Below, piece by piece: positions 13,867-26,804 of a stretch of DNA of 64,000 nucleotides (positions are counted from its first letter, which is position 1; each line of letters begins with the position of its first letter). The notes beneath the pieces are model-generated. The model was not told the DNA's origin. It saw nothing but the letters and a program-made list of their open reading frames with translations, and ran no database searches. The stretch covers positions 525,962 to 589,961 of the forward strand of contig CAJJDO010000041.1 in the NCBI GenBank assembly GCA_905183005.1, in the 5' to 3' direction. Origin of the DNA: Paramecium pentaurelia (taxonomy: Eukaryota; Ciliophora; Oligohymenophorea; Peniculida; Parameciidae). The position numbers and the translations under genes were made by a program.

Positions 13867-14720
13867 ATGTCAGAAAATATCTAGAATAGAGTTTCATCAA
13901 TTTTCGAAAAGCTTAATAACATTTCAACAAGTGTTCAGGATGAGTAATTAGTTTTTTTATATTTCATAGAAAAAATAATCGATTCCATTCTATCAGTCAA
14001 TTAATCATGGCATTTGAAGCTCAATTATAACATTAATCTGACTAAAAAGAAGAGAAATTTGCTTATATTGCCTAGAAAGTTAGATAATTAACAGAATTTT
14101 TAGAATAAGAACAAGAAGAGTAATGATTATTTATTAATTATTTTAGTCGTGAAAGATAAGAAAGTGAAACCTTTAAATTGATAACAGATCTTGAAAGACA
14201 TGCTAGAAGATTGATTGAATAGAATTCTAAAGACAGAGTTGAACAAGAAAAAAAGATAGTTTATACTATAGGATAATAAATAGAAAGCTTATAATAAGAA
14301 GTTGTAAAAGAAGGATTAGTATATTATATTATTAATATTTTAGGCTTAATCTACATCTCATGAATATATTGATTCTTATTTGAATGAAGATTTACCAAAA
14401 ATAGCTGATGAATTATAAAATGAGATAACAGAAAGAAAAGACGTTGAAGAAAAAATATATCACTAATTTGTAGAATAATTAAATGATTTAAGAGAATTAT
14501 TTGAAAGGTATAAATTATAATTAATCAATTTAGAGAAAAGAAAGAAAGAGAAGCTAAAGAAGAAGAAATTGTGGAAAGTTTGAGAGAAATCTCTGGAAGA
14601 ATTTAAGAGTAACTCAAAAAAACTAGAACTGAAAGAGAGAAAACTGAAGAAACCTTAGTCTAATTAGTAGAAAAAGTCATTGAAAAGCTCAAGAGAGAAA
14701 TGTTAGAAATGAACTTATGA
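13867..14720 (+). CDS. SF-assemblin (striated rootlet fibre protein), 249 aa
   Basis: SF-assemblins build the striated microtubule-associated fibres at basal bodies. Four introns of 26, 27, 25 and 26 nt (first at 13944-13969) leave exactly 250 codons. The protein starts with a short non-helical head (SENIQNRVSSIFEKLNNIS) and then a continuous rod of charged heptads with the family's typical phrases: LITDLERHARRLIEQNSKDR, VEKVIEKLKREM and repeated RE/KE pairs. Length fits the family (about 250-300 aa). The many Gln codons written TAA/TAG and the four micro-introns make this a good reference gene for the code and the intron rules of this genome. Confidence 0.9.
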
Positions 14721-14965
14721 TATTGTCATCAAATATTATTTTATAATTTATTTTTTTGATTATCCATCTCTAATAAATACTTATTTTAAGATTTGAAATT
14801 ACTGATTTAACAAAATATTAGATTACATTCTTGGTTTTTGATACAAAAATACATAAACACATATCCAATTTATGAATTTATTTAACATTTTTTTTGCAAT
14901 CATATATATTCAATAAATTATTATAGATATAACTGTATATTATAGTAAAATTATTCAATAACATA

Positions 14966-15277
14966 ATGGATTAATATTTATATTATTTACTAAAAGAAAC
15001 CACTCTAGATTTTGAATTTTCAGATGAATATCTTAAATATATTATTTAATTTTATCTTAAATATTTTATAATAAATATATTTATCAATACTTTACTTGAT
15101 TAATCTTCTTTTTCTTTATAGAAATTTATGAATTTCAAATTTTGCTTTATGTTACACCAATTATAGTTTAATATCAAAAATAACAATGTTTTATTAATTT
15201 TAACTCATTCACAACTTGATCTTTAATTTTTACCATTGTTTCAATTATTATTGCAAGTTTTATTGTCAATCTTTTGA
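14966..15277 (+). CDS. Weak small ORF, possible 103-aa protein
   Basis: An ATG-started frame of 104 codons beginning MDQYLYYLLKETTLDFEFSDEY. The first 25 residues look like real coding sequence (acidic, with normal codon choice), but the rest is Leu/Ile/Phe/Gln-rich and could be chance in such AT-rich DNA. It may be a first exon or a remnant. The surrounding 14721-15540 holds nothing else I can support. Confidence 0.25.
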
Positions 15278-15540
15278 AAATTAATTAAATTTCGATCTTT
15301 TATTATTATATAAATACTCGATATACTTTTGATACATCCTAGATAGTGATAATTTATTGTATATTTTAGAAAAATAATTTTAATTTTAATAATATTTTAA
15401 TATTTAAATAAATCATTACTCTAGTCTTTTTTGTAATTGTTACTAATATATTACAATCTTGATATAAAGTCTATTATTGATTATATCAGAAGTTCTTCTT
15501 GAATATCTTCATTAATTTAAAAAATAATGAAATTAGTTAA

Positions 15541-16413
15541 ATGAATTCATTATAAATCCTATATAAGTCGATTGAATATAGAGTTAGTAGATTTTTTGAA
15601 TAGAATTCATATATACTTTAAATATTAACGACTAAGTGAATTATAAATATATTATTAAATATTTGCTTGCAAATGATAAAGTCAGTTATTTCTAATAAGG
15701 AGAACTAATTTCATCGTATACACTAATAAAGAGCTACAAGAAAAATTGTAAAGAATTGAAATTATTACAGATAAACAAAATTGGGAAATCAACACTTAAT
15801 CAATCGCCCATTAGAAAACGAGTTGAAAATATAGCTTAATAAAATTTAGAAGCACTAAGTTCCTATCAAACATTATTTGATAATTAATAAAGAATTGATT
15901 TATGTAAGAATTTTAATTATCAAAGTGAAGCAACATCATAGTAAAATAAATTTTAATGAATAAGAGATAGTAGGTTGGGATGATGAAAATTAAACTTTTG
16001 AGAAACCATAGAAATTAACAACAGATTAGAGTGTTTAGACAAGTATTAGTTAAGAGAAAACAAGAAAATCATATTCATAATAAACTTAGAGAATTAAGAC
16101 AATACCAAGAATGATAGAAGTAAGATAAAAAACTTCAAAAACTCCACTCAGAACTACTAAAATAACAAGTCCTATTATTGAATATCCAACAATGCAAAAA
16201 TTTAAATTGTTTTTTGATAAGAATATTTATAAATAAGGGATTCCTTAATTAATTATATGTGATAGATCTATGAATGCTATTGATGGATTGAATTGTATTA
16301 GTTTCAATAATTTTACATCAAAGTAAATGAATCATAGAAGAAATCAAAGTTTGTGTGTTGGAAATAAAATCAATAGAGTAGAAATTATTAAAGATATTAC
16401 TCATAATCAATGA
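15541..16413 (+). CDS. Hypothetical protein, 277 aa
   Basis: Not recognised. The frame holds through two introns: a very short 17-nt one near 15590 (GTAGATT...AATAG) and a 22-nt one near 15910 (GTAAG...CAAAG). With both removed the gene is exactly 278 codons. The N-terminal half is helical and basic (KSYKKNCKELKLLQINKIGK); the middle has WDDENQTFEKPQKL; the C-terminal third is Ser/Thr/Lys/Arg-rich with SKTPLRTTKITSP, a stretch likely to be disordered and phosphorylated. No membrane segment is seen. The 17-nt intron is below the usual lower limit, so the first exon is the least certain part. Confidence 0.6.
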
Positions 16414-16538
16414 AATTGAAATGTGATTTATAGATACTTATACAATTAATATTTTATATTTTGCATTTTTTTTAACTTATTAACAAGATGTTTATCTTGC
16501 AAATGTTATTAATTAATTATTATAATTATTAAATTTTG

Positions 16539-17308
16539 ATGTCGTAAACAATTAGAAATTCAGATGAATGCTAACTTACTTTTGAACTTGTTGAAAATGT
16601 ATACTAAATTTTAAATTAAGATAATTAACTATTATTAAAAAATCAATCCTTAAGATGACAAGAAAGAAATCAATAGCCAATTTTATAAAGTTGAAGAAGC
16701 CACTGTTTGTTTCAAAATAATTTGTCATTATATGGATTAATTGTCTATTGAACATGAAGAATTATTAAATTAATATTAAAATTTAGAATAACAATTAATT
16801 TAAAAAGAAGCTGAAACAAGAAGACATATTTAAATTGAATAATAATTAAAACTGTATGCTGAAAGTTTATTAGAGAATACTGAAGAATTTTAAAAATAGA
16901 TAGATACTTTAAATTCTTAAATTATAGTACATATATTAAATATAAGTCTATTTCTAAAGAAAATATTAGTTTAAAATAATAAATAAGAGCAAATAAAAAT
17001 GAGAGAGTATTAACAGATACTAGTTAAGAGAGACTTATTACTTTAATTTCTTAATAGAAATCATTAATTAATGAGATTCCATTTAAAAATTCTAAAAAAA
17101 GATCTTTAGAATCATAAAAGTAATTATTTATTATTAATCTTATAGATTTAGAATTTCATAAACTCAAAATAATGATAGAATGTAAATGATTTGTAATATC
17201 TATTAAAAAAAACCATCTCTACAAATTAAATAAAGATCAAACACTATACATGTAACTGATTTTCCAAACAAATTTTTAAAATTATAGAAATAAAGAACTA
17301 ACAATTGA
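16539..17308 (+). CDS. Hypothetical coiled-coil protein, 233 aa
   Basis: Three introns of 22, 20 and 26 nt give exactly 234 codons. The first ~45 residues look globular (NIINYYQKINPQDDKKEI). A coiled coil of about 100 residues follows, rich in Glu, Gln and Leu. The C-terminal part is Ser/Lys/Asn-rich and ends in a basic tail (KFLKLQKQRTNN). No enzyme or binding motif is visible. It is convergent with the MORN gene, 125 bp apart. Confidence 0.7.
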
Positions 17309-17433
17309 TTATATAAATATGTATCTTGTAATTTATGGAGATTTAAAAATTTAGAATTAAAATTTAATTTTAAGCTAATAACACATATGAAATCAATTAA
17401 TGTGTTTTTTAGATATTTAGTTTAATAATATAA

Positions 17434-18577
17434 TCAAATCCATTTAAGCCTTTTCCCATTAGACCATTCTCCTTTCCTTGTTTATCCACTCGAACTAGTA
17501 TATTGTCCTATTCCATGCATTTTACCATTTTACCACTAACCTGAATAGCATCGAGAATCAGCTAAATATTAATAAACATATTAAGATACGCCATGTAATA
17601 GTTCCGAATCCATGTTTTTTATCATCCAAATATGATCCTTCATATCGAGTTCCATCTTACCAAATCATTATACCTTATCCATTCATTTTACTTGATTCCC
17701 ATAAACCAATATATTATTTAGTATTAGGCCAAGTGTATTTACTGTAAATAATACATTAATATATATACCCCTTGCCTGAAAAATAGTTATTTTTAAATTG
17801 ACCTTCATATTATGAACCATCTGGAAATGTAAATATTCCTTCTCCGAATTTTTTACCATTCTAAAATTATCCTTTGAAGTTTGAAGAATCTTTAAAATAC
17901 TCCTCCCCATATCCATTCTATTTATCCTTTATCCAATTTCCTTTATACTTGGTTCCATCGAAATGATAGTACTCCCCATATCCATGAACTAAAATTTGAG
18001 AAATTTATTACGTTAATCATCTAACCATTCACCCTCATAATAATCTCCATCTGGATACAACATTCTACCTTTACCATTAGATTTTCCTTTAACGAAATAG
18101 CCTTCATATAATGCTCCATTCTTCATAATCTATGCACCTAAATTTATTAGCTATTGCTACCTTTTCCTTCTTTTAAGCCTTCAATCCAAGTACCTTGATA
18201 TAAGGATCCATTTTTGAGCTCATAAACTCCATAAAAATACCCTTCTCTTTCTTCTAGTTCTAAAGGTGGTAATTGGTTCTATAATTCCTATAATGTTTAA
18301 GCTAAACATTTTTTACTCTAACTTTTTCAGAAATTGTTTCAAATAATTTAGTTGTTTCCCAAGCTTCTGTCTTATTAGGTCTATGGAATTCTAGCTCTTC
18401 AGAATCTTCCATTTATTTAGTTTTAGCTTGAGAAAATGCTTTATCCACCTCCAAAGGATGGGTCGCCTAATTTCCATTAATCTATTCTTCTGTAATCATC
18501 ATTGGTTTCTGAAACAAATTTATAGGAGGAACCTCACTAATAACAGGAATTTATTCTTGACATGAACATTACCCCAT
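17434..18577 (-). CDS. MORN-repeat protein with N-terminal acylation-type motif, 337 aa
   Basis: MORN repeats fold into an elongated beta sheet and often link proteins to membranes or the cytoskeleton. Five introns (29, 23, 23, 27 and 28 nt) leave exactly 338 codons. After an N-terminal acidic and helical region of ~125 residues come about nine MORN units, for example YEGEWLDDQRHGYGEYY, YEGQFKNNYFSGKGKYTW and YEGSYLDDKKHGFG. The protein begins MGQCSC: Gly at position 2 with cysteines at 4 and 6 is the classic pattern for myristoylation plus palmitoylation, so plasma-membrane or ciliary-membrane attachment is inferred. One intron is 27 nt long, a multiple of three, and carries no TGA in frame, so its removal rests on the repeat pattern. 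Partner and exact role are not visible. Confidence 0.88.
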
Positions 18578-18679
18578 TTATGATTAAATAATTTCTCAAA
18601 TTACGGAACGATTCAATTAATAATAATCAACAAACTATTATAATTTACTTTTTCTTTATAAATATTTTATATTATTTTA

Positions 18680-21171
18680 ATGTCTTTAGCCAAATTCTTA
18701 TAATACATCCAAATAAGCTTTTTGAATGAATTTTGGAATAGTCTGAGACCAGAATCATAAGTAAACCTTCCCCTTATATTGTCTTAGTTATTTTATGATA
18801 GAGGAAATGAAATTTTCATCTTCAGAGAATTAAATCAAATATTTATTATTTCCAAAAATCAACTTCAAACAGTTAATCGAATAAAGATCCCATATATTGG
18901 AATGATCTACAGTATGAATGCCTAATAAGATTTATCATATGTTGCATATTAAACATCTGAAAATTAATTGGTAATTTGTTCTCAAGAATTGCTTAGTCCT
19001 TGTTTTCAACAAAAGCAAATAGGCAATTCTTTTACACAGTTCAAACAGAAAAGAATTCATAAATCATATAATTTGAATGGGCCAAAGGTTGTTTGGGAAT
19101 GTATGACATATTAGTGGTAGAAAATCATGGAATACATTTACTTAAAATAGATGATTAAGTAAAAAAAGTCAAGTTTTTTTAACAAAAAATTAGTTGGTGT
19201 TGGTATGAACCAAAAAATGAAGTATTGGCAACTTGTAGTACACATCATAATGGATTAATATCTACTTATTTTTTTAAGGAAAAGAGAAAGGATTTCAAAT
19301 TTAAAGGATAGGATTTTTATCTAGAAGATTTTGAACCAAAAGAAGGAACATCAACATTTGCTTCATTATTCAAATCAAAAAAATCAGATATATAATAATT
19401 TGTAGCTCCTACAGATAAGAAAAATAAAGATTTATGTTAAGATGATTAATAATGTGAGTCAATTTATAGAGTTTATTTAATTTACATATATGGAAAATCC
19501 CTCTTAGCTTATTCTAATTCATTTACTGGTAAATTGATATTCTATTAAATACAATATGAGAAAATTACTAAAAAAAAATATCTACTTGAATTTCCTTCTG
19601 ATATTGCAGTAATTAATTTTTATTAGATCTTAGATTAATCTTTCGGTTATTGATAATCTTATAGTCTTATCTACCTTTAATGAAAAAGTTTCAATTGTAT
19701 TTGATGTATAAAATAAAAAAAAGCCTGAATAACCACTTGAGTCACCCTAATGTATTTTATAATAATAAGAAATAATATATAACAAAATAGAAAAGAAGTA
19801 GGGAATATAATAATATTAAGTCATTAAAGAGAGTTAAACAATAGATTCAGCTAAGAAAAATTCGAATAAAAATTTAGATGATATTCAAAATAATGATTAA
19901 GTATAAGAATAATAATAAATATCTATGGTTAAAGAGAAATAATAAGAAATTGATGAAAAATGTGATATAATGAAAGAAGAAGTAGATATATCTTAATAAA
20001 AATAAAATTTAGATGAATCTGATAAATAAGATAAATAAAAATATATTCAGAATTAAAATATTTAATAAAATGAAGAAATTCAATAGTTTAGTAATTCTTA
20101 TTTTGTTTATGATGTTTAAACTTTATTTGAAGAAATTAAATAGAATGATGAATATTTTCTTAAATTCGTAGCAAAATTGAAATTGTAACATCTTTAAAAA
20201 AATGATGTTTAAGTTTAGGATGAATAAAGCAGAATTTGTAAAATTTATTATTAATTTTTAGATGAATAAAGTTGTAATTATTAGGGAGATGATTTAATAA
20301 TTAATTATAAAGAAAAATAAATTTATTAATTTACTTTGAATTTAAAACATTTACCTAAAATTTTTGAAGATGAATGTGATGCATTTTGTGTATTATTAAG
20401 AAGAAATAATTGTAAAAATGCTCTTTTTTAATTCTTAATTTAATTGGCATTAAATAATAAATCAATTTAGATATTTTCATAAATATTCAAACATATTTTA
20501 GAAATATTTTTAAGATCCTTATAAGAAAAAGTAGGTAATACTTAAGTAGAAAAACTATTAAATGAATATACAGTTTTATATCCATAAGATTTACGATAAA
20601 ATTTTTTTTTATGTTTATCTGAAGATGAAAATATGAAGAAATAATTTTTAATTGAAATTCTTATTGAATTTATTAGATAATTTTAAGAGAAATTAAAAGA
20701 TTATAAGATTGCAATTCATGAAGTACAAAATCTGTTAGTGAAATTATTAATTAAAACAAATAGATATACTCAATTACATTTTTTAATTTAATATTAAGTT
20801 CTAACTGATAATGCAGATTTTGCAAAATTATTGATTGATATTAGTAACAAAGAATCTCTTGAATAAAGAAATCTATAACCTTATTAGCCAGCTTTCTAAT
20901 TGGGAATAGATATGTTCTTTAGATTATAAAAGTATGAAGAACTATTAGATTATTTATTAAAATTTGGAAAAGTATATGCATAAAGTTATTTAAGTTTCAC
21001 GATGCAGTCTTTTTGCTTAAAAAGATACCAAATATAAGAATGAAATTGCAACCAATTTAATAAGGCATTAGAATTGCTGATTGTTAAAAAGAAGATTTGT
21101 TAGTTTTCTTAGAAGATGCATATAGAAAATAAAAAACTTATTTTAGTGTTGCAGAAGTGAAAACTTTATGA
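18680..21171 (+). CDS. RMC1: RMC1 (Mic1/C18orf8) homologue, regulator of the MON1-CCZ1 complex, 796 aa
   Basis: RMC1 is the third subunit of the MON1-CCZ1 Rab7 exchange factor and acts on late endosomes. The C-terminal Mic1 domain is easy to see: IEFIRQFQEKLKDYKIAIHE, LLIKTNRYTQLHFLIQYQVL and FQLGIDMFFRLQKYEELLDY line up with the human MEYIRSLNQFQIAVQHYLHE, FLQYHVLSDS and HQLSLDMLKRL segments. The N-terminal propeller-like half also matches in order (RGNEIFIFRELNQIF; then the HGIHLLKI and SVIDNLIVLSTFNEK strands). Four introns of 27, 26, 25 and 23 nt give exactly 797 codons; the first, in frame either way, is accepted because removing it improves the match. An acidic Gln/Asn/Asp-rich insert of ~120 residues interrupts the middle and is likely disordered. 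Start 18680 is the first ATG of the open frame. It shares a 102-bp divergent gap with the MORN gene. Confidence 0.85.
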
Positions 21172-21212
21172 TAAATTAAAATGTTAAATTTATAAATATA
21201 GATATTTTGTAT

Positions 21213-24200
21213 TCAAAGTAATTGCAATCTATAAATCAATTCTTTCAATTAAATCTCTAGAGTCTCACTAAAAATTAATGCTTCAAAAGGTATCAAATGC
21301 ACAATACCTTTTAAGGATTTAAATAGCCATACTAAATATGATCTATAAAAACCATAAAGGAAAACTAAAATCATAAATATATAACAAAAATAACATATAG
21401 ATAAGATCTATAATAATAATTTAAATATTATACTTTTATGATTGTATTTGTAAAATCAGCTTAAGAGTCTGCACTTTAACTAAATTATTTTGAAAGTGTA
21501 AAGAATACTCTTGTAACTATTTAAGATCCTTCTTATTCATAATAATTGATTTCTACACGTTTAGTAAAATTATTAATAGTTTATTATGTTTTGAAAGAAT
21601 TTGATATATAATTTAATGTCGAAATCATACCTTATCTTAAGGTTCCATCAAATGCTAAATAACAATATCTAGATGTTAGATTCTAAAATCTCTATAAATT
21701 TTAATTATAAAATTACTTCATCAATAAATTAACATAGATTTTCTTTGCTTATGGCATAAAACAATGAAATAAATTAATCATCTACTAAAAATTAATCAAA
21801 TTATATCATATCTGATAATTCTATATAATTTTAAATAGATTATTATGCTTAATCAATAAGTGAATAAAGTTAAATTTTATCTTAATTGGTCAAAAATGTA
21901 AAATTATTCCATCTAAAAAATATTTCCCTATATAAATATAAGCTACCTGTTCTTAATTTAAAATCTTGTATTTATTCAAAAAATTATAATGTATCATTGT
22001 ACTTACTTAAGTAAAGATGAGAAGAGATAAAAGTTAGAATAAAAAAGAAAGTAATAACAATAAACATAAATACTAAAATTAAATAGTTTAGTAATTTTTA
22101 ATTGTTCAAAGATCCTATATGTAATTTAAGATATCTTTACCCTTAATATTTAAGAGGTTTTGATAAATAAGTAAATGATCTATCAATAGGATCATATTAT
22201 TGTAGACAATGTCTATCCAATTTATATTGATTCTTGTAATTTGTGAATTTATCAATTTCAGATTCTATCATTTCATAACTCATAGTATTTAATAATAAAA
22301 ATAACATATCAATTTGAATGAAATAATATATTTAATAACATTAAATTATTATGTAGAGTAGTAGTATAATAAGAAATCCAATTATTGATATAATTTACCA
22401 TTTAGTATAAATCTAATTTTTATTCTCTATAGAATAATTAGATAAAGTAGTTGTAATATTTTGACATTATTAATGTAAATGAAAATAATTAGCAAACAAA
22501 GAAATTTAATATGGTTTACCAGTAGTACTTTCTCTATAATAAAATGTCATCATTTGAGAATATTAATATTATAATATTACAAATAAGGTATCTCTAAGGG
22601 ATAGATTTATAGGGTAAATTTATGTCTCATTATCCTACATAAAATACATAGTAAAATTTTAACCATTAAGGAAATCTTATAAATATTCATTATTTAATTA
22701 TTCATAAAAGTTATCCTTTAATTCTTAAAATCCAAGATCAATAGATTAATAATAAGGATCAATTAATTCTTGTAATCTATCTTTTGGTATGAAACCATCT
22801 CTTTACATTTATTAATATTAAGTAATGGTTACTCTCATTGAAAAAAATAAATCATGAGGAGCCATTATAGCAGCATGAAATGTTAACATTTCCAATAAAA
22901 ATTTAACATTAGTAATATCAGATCTCATAGATATATGGAATAGTAAAATAAACAATACAAATATTGAATGCCATAAAACAACAAGAAAAAAGAACTTTTA
23001 TAAATATCTTGGAGATTGTACTGCCAAAATTGATTAAATTAATTAATACTTTTTATTTACTGAAGCATTTTCTAAATATGCTTCACTATAAATTGTTGTT
23101 TTTTTAATCTTTTTTCTACGTACTTTTTCTTCATCAACTTTATTAGAAATAGCAAATACTTATTCTTATTATTCATATGTATTATTATCAGCAAAAAATA
23201 ATTACTAAGTATTGTTTACTAAAGAATTTTATTATTTAAATGATTAAATTGTCATCAAATTTTTATTTATACTAAATTTTCTATTGTTTTAATCAGCAGT
23301 CTAAACTTATTTTATGGCTATTGATTATGGAATATGTTAATCACAAAAATTGATAGCATTTATTTTTTAAATTCCTGCTTTATCAGTTTGATCAACTAAA
23401 TATTTATTTTCATCACAAAATTTAGGTTGAGATAAAGGAATTCTAGCAAATGAATGATTAACTTATTATTATTCAGCTATTTTAACTACATTTATAACAA
23501 AATATTCATAATTTGCAATTTTATTTTTTGTTATAAGCAAATCACATTCTGTATGAACATAATTAAGCATAAGTTAAGCATCTCCAGATAAAAAGGATCT
23601 CTAAGTTTATATATTGTATTATGGTTTTGGTAAAATAAGGATACTTTAATTAAGTTTTGAATATTTTATTTTATTTTATCTAATAAATCTAACAAAATTT
23701 GGATATATTCTAGTTATTTATAAATTTTCATATTTTTCTTATTAACACAAAGTCTCTATATCACTTTCAAACCAACCTATTAATGTTAATAAATTTTATG
23801 TAAATGTACATGCTAAACTAATCCCATCTACTATAATATAAACCTAATCTTAGGAAGCTTCTTATAAAAATGTAGCAAATGTAATATTTTAATTAACAAA
23901 TTTGTTTGTTATAATAAAACACATATTTATTGGAGTCAAGAGTTAATTCTTATTTTTTATATAATTGATATCAAACATCTAATAATATTTAGCTTCACCT
24001 GTTTCAAAAAACCTTTTAACTAAATTACAATGATGTTATACTAAGTATTTAGGCAATAAATCATTAAATTAATGTTCTTCTGCATGTTAAATCCCTCCAC
24101 CAAAAGAATGAAAAAATTTATTAGAGAATTATTAAATTTTCAAAGTCTCCATATCATCCTTAACTTCCAAAATTAAATAATGAACATTTGAAGAATTTAT

Positions 24201-25727
24201 ATTAAAATTTTTAATCTACTAAAATTATAATTTTTATGCTTCAAAAAAGTCAGAATTTCTAAAAAAATGTATAGCTTTTTTGTAATCACACAATACTTCA
24301 CCATAAAAGAAACACACAATTCTATGTAATTTAAAACTTGGTTTATGTTTATATGCTAATGCTATCTTTTTTTGTAAATCACATAAATTATAACACAATT
24401 TATATACTTTATTATGTAAAACACTAATTTATTCATTAATCATAGTTGTTTTTACAATCATTTAATAGAATTATAATTTTTATTCAATTAAATCAAAAAT
24501 TAATCTTTCTTTTTAAGTAAGCATTATATCAAGTTCAATATTCTATTCTATATAATCTGATATAAATGATTTTTAAGCTGCATGAAAAGAAGTACCTAAT
24601 GATGCATTTATTTTACTCTTAGCTTAATTAAAAATAAATGTTAATTTTACAATATCTAAATAACTGAATTTTAAATTGTATACTGATAGCATTTATAATA
24701 AAGTATTATTTTATTCAAAACACTCTTATAAAATTGTTTAATTCATAGTTGATAGATCATAATTCTACATTTATGTTAATTAATCTCTAGAAAATGATAA
24801 TGAATTTAATTTGTTATTATCATTATTTTTACAATTATAATTTAAATAACAAAGTAGTTTAACAGATCTCATAATTAATCCAAAATCATAAAGCATAAAT
24901 GCATATTATAATAATACTTAATTTTCAAATTCTTATTTTGAATTTATTTAAAATAACTATGTAAATTATTTCATTTTTTTCATTATGAATTCTTTATAAA
25001 TTTAAAGTGTAATTCCACATGTTTAAGTTGTATACATTATATATTAATGACCACAGTAGAAACATTTGATATCGTTGCAATTTTTTCTATGTTCTGATGC
25101 AATTAAAGATTTTATGATTATCTCTGATTATTTGGAAATCAAATCATTATTCATCAATTTTATTAAGGAATACTTTATTTGCCAAATTGAACTAAATTCT
25201 TACTTAAACAGCAATTTCAATTATAAACTATTAAAATATTAATTATAATTATTTATAATATAAAATGTTAACATACCAAGAATTAAAAGTGGTAATAAAA
25301 TTTAATTAAGTATGTTCTATTAGAAAATTAATGTATGTATATGAAAGGCAATATTTATTGAAATTGCCATCAAGGTTGGTTATTATTAAAAAGTTAAATT
25401 AAGAGTAAAATATTTAAATTAATCATAAATTAATACAATCTATGTTAATATTACTAACAGTATTTATATATATAATATGTATTCTAAATTAACCAATATT
25501 ACTTAAAAGATTTATAATATAATTAACACTTGATAAATAACACGTGTTTTTGTAAGTCTTGTTCTTTCTATATCTTTTACTTAATGTGTAATAGATTAAT
25601 CAAAATAGCATAAAGTAAATAATGATTCAAGCAATAAAATAAATATAGTTATAAAATTGATTATGATGTGAATTATCATTATTTTTTCTTATTCAAATAA
25701 TTGTATTTATTTTCTTAAACTTGTCAT
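21213..25727 (-). CDS. TmcB-like giant multi-pass membrane protein, second paralogue (1,487 aa)
   Basis: Same architecture as the protein at 8148-13343 but diverged and shorter. The N terminus has about eight hydrophobic segments; then comes a cysteine/histidine cluster (CNDIKCFYCGHQ), a helical region with YKHKPSFKLHRIV and AIHFFRNSDFFEA, a PAS-like block (ITFATFLQEASQDQVYIIVD, matching SFAAFFEEVSLGNSFILVDV of the other copy) and a C-terminal third with membrane segments and LAFDGTLRQGMISTLNYI, the counterpart of FDGALDMGLSQALMYA. The first 4.1 kb are intronless; two introns of 25 and 26 nt lie near the 3' end, after which there are exactly 1,488 codons in all. Start 25727 is the first ATG of the open frame, with alternatives downstream. 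It ends 41 bp from the convergent RMC1 gene. Confidence 0.78.
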
Positions 25728-25759
25728 ACAGAGAAGACTAAGTAACATAAATAAATATG

Positions 25760-26500
25760 TGCTTATCAATTTTTAATATAATGTATAAATGAGACTCACA
25801 AACTTTAACAACAAATTCTTCTGAATTAATTTAATAAACCTATCCTAAGTTTGTTATTTTTAATAATGGTAAAATAGAAGAACCCAAAAAACCTTATGTA
25901 ACATAAACATTATTAAAGGTATTAGATGCATATTAGTGCTTAGAATAAGTATTAATAAAATACTTAGAAATAATGATATCAGGCCTAAAAATAAGAATAA
26001 AAAACTGATAAATCCAATTTTATTTGAGATTTTTGAAATTCTCTGATTCTAATGTTATAAGTAATGGATAAAGAGTAATAATAAATTGTAAAACCATAGA
26101 TATATTCTTGGAAATTGATAAATTAGTTCTCAGGATGAATGTAATTGTAATATAGTGTGTTAAAAGGATGTGCTTTTCTTTTGACATATAATCTAAATTA
26201 ATGATCTTTAAATAATTACTCTTATTTATTAATTAAAATAAATAAATCTCATTCTTGAAAGTTGAACAATTAGTTTATATTAAATAAATTTAGTCATATA
26301 CAAATTAAATAAATATTGAAGTCTCATCTTTAAAAACTTATTTTTAAATCATTCTAAATGAAATTGTATAAATTAACAAGTATTAATTTAAAACAAATTT
26401 TTTAGATTTTGTGAATAATATTATCAATAATATTATACTAATACGAAATAAATACAATAATATAAATTATATAACTATTATTATTCAATAAAAATGAGGA
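25760..26500 (+). pseudogene. Possible decayed gene
   Basis: From about 25800 one frame on the plus strand reads like protein (TNSSELIQQTYPKFVIFNNG, then KIEEPKKPYVTQTLLK) but has no acceptable ATG and meets a TGA near 26008. The same frame then stays open for a further 160 codons to about 26498. No intron of the usual kind removes the TGA or supplies a start. It may be a remnant or a gene whose exons I could not connect. The remaining sequence from 26500 to 26804 is AT-rich with nothing visible. Confidence 0.3.
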
Positions 26501-26804
26501 TATTTTTTATTTATAGGTTAAAATATTTTTGACATTTTCTAAAATTTTCTATTTTATTTGTTTATTGTTATTAAACTGAAGTTATTTAGATTTAAAGATA
26601 AATGTATTATAATGGATGTTTTAAATATAGAAATTTCGACTAAAATTAATACTATTCGTTAAGTTTATTTGAAAGTGATATGATATTTCTATTTTTTTTG
26701 TTTAATTAATATGAATTATATAACAAATTAGTTAAATTTACAATAGAAAGCTGTATGATAATACAATGAAAAAATATTTAATAATAACTTAACAATTAAA
26801 GGTT

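Noticed and set aside
25261..25740. Possible separate small gene upstream of the second TmcB-like protein
   Set aside because: The frame is continuous with the large gene and supplies its first membrane segments.
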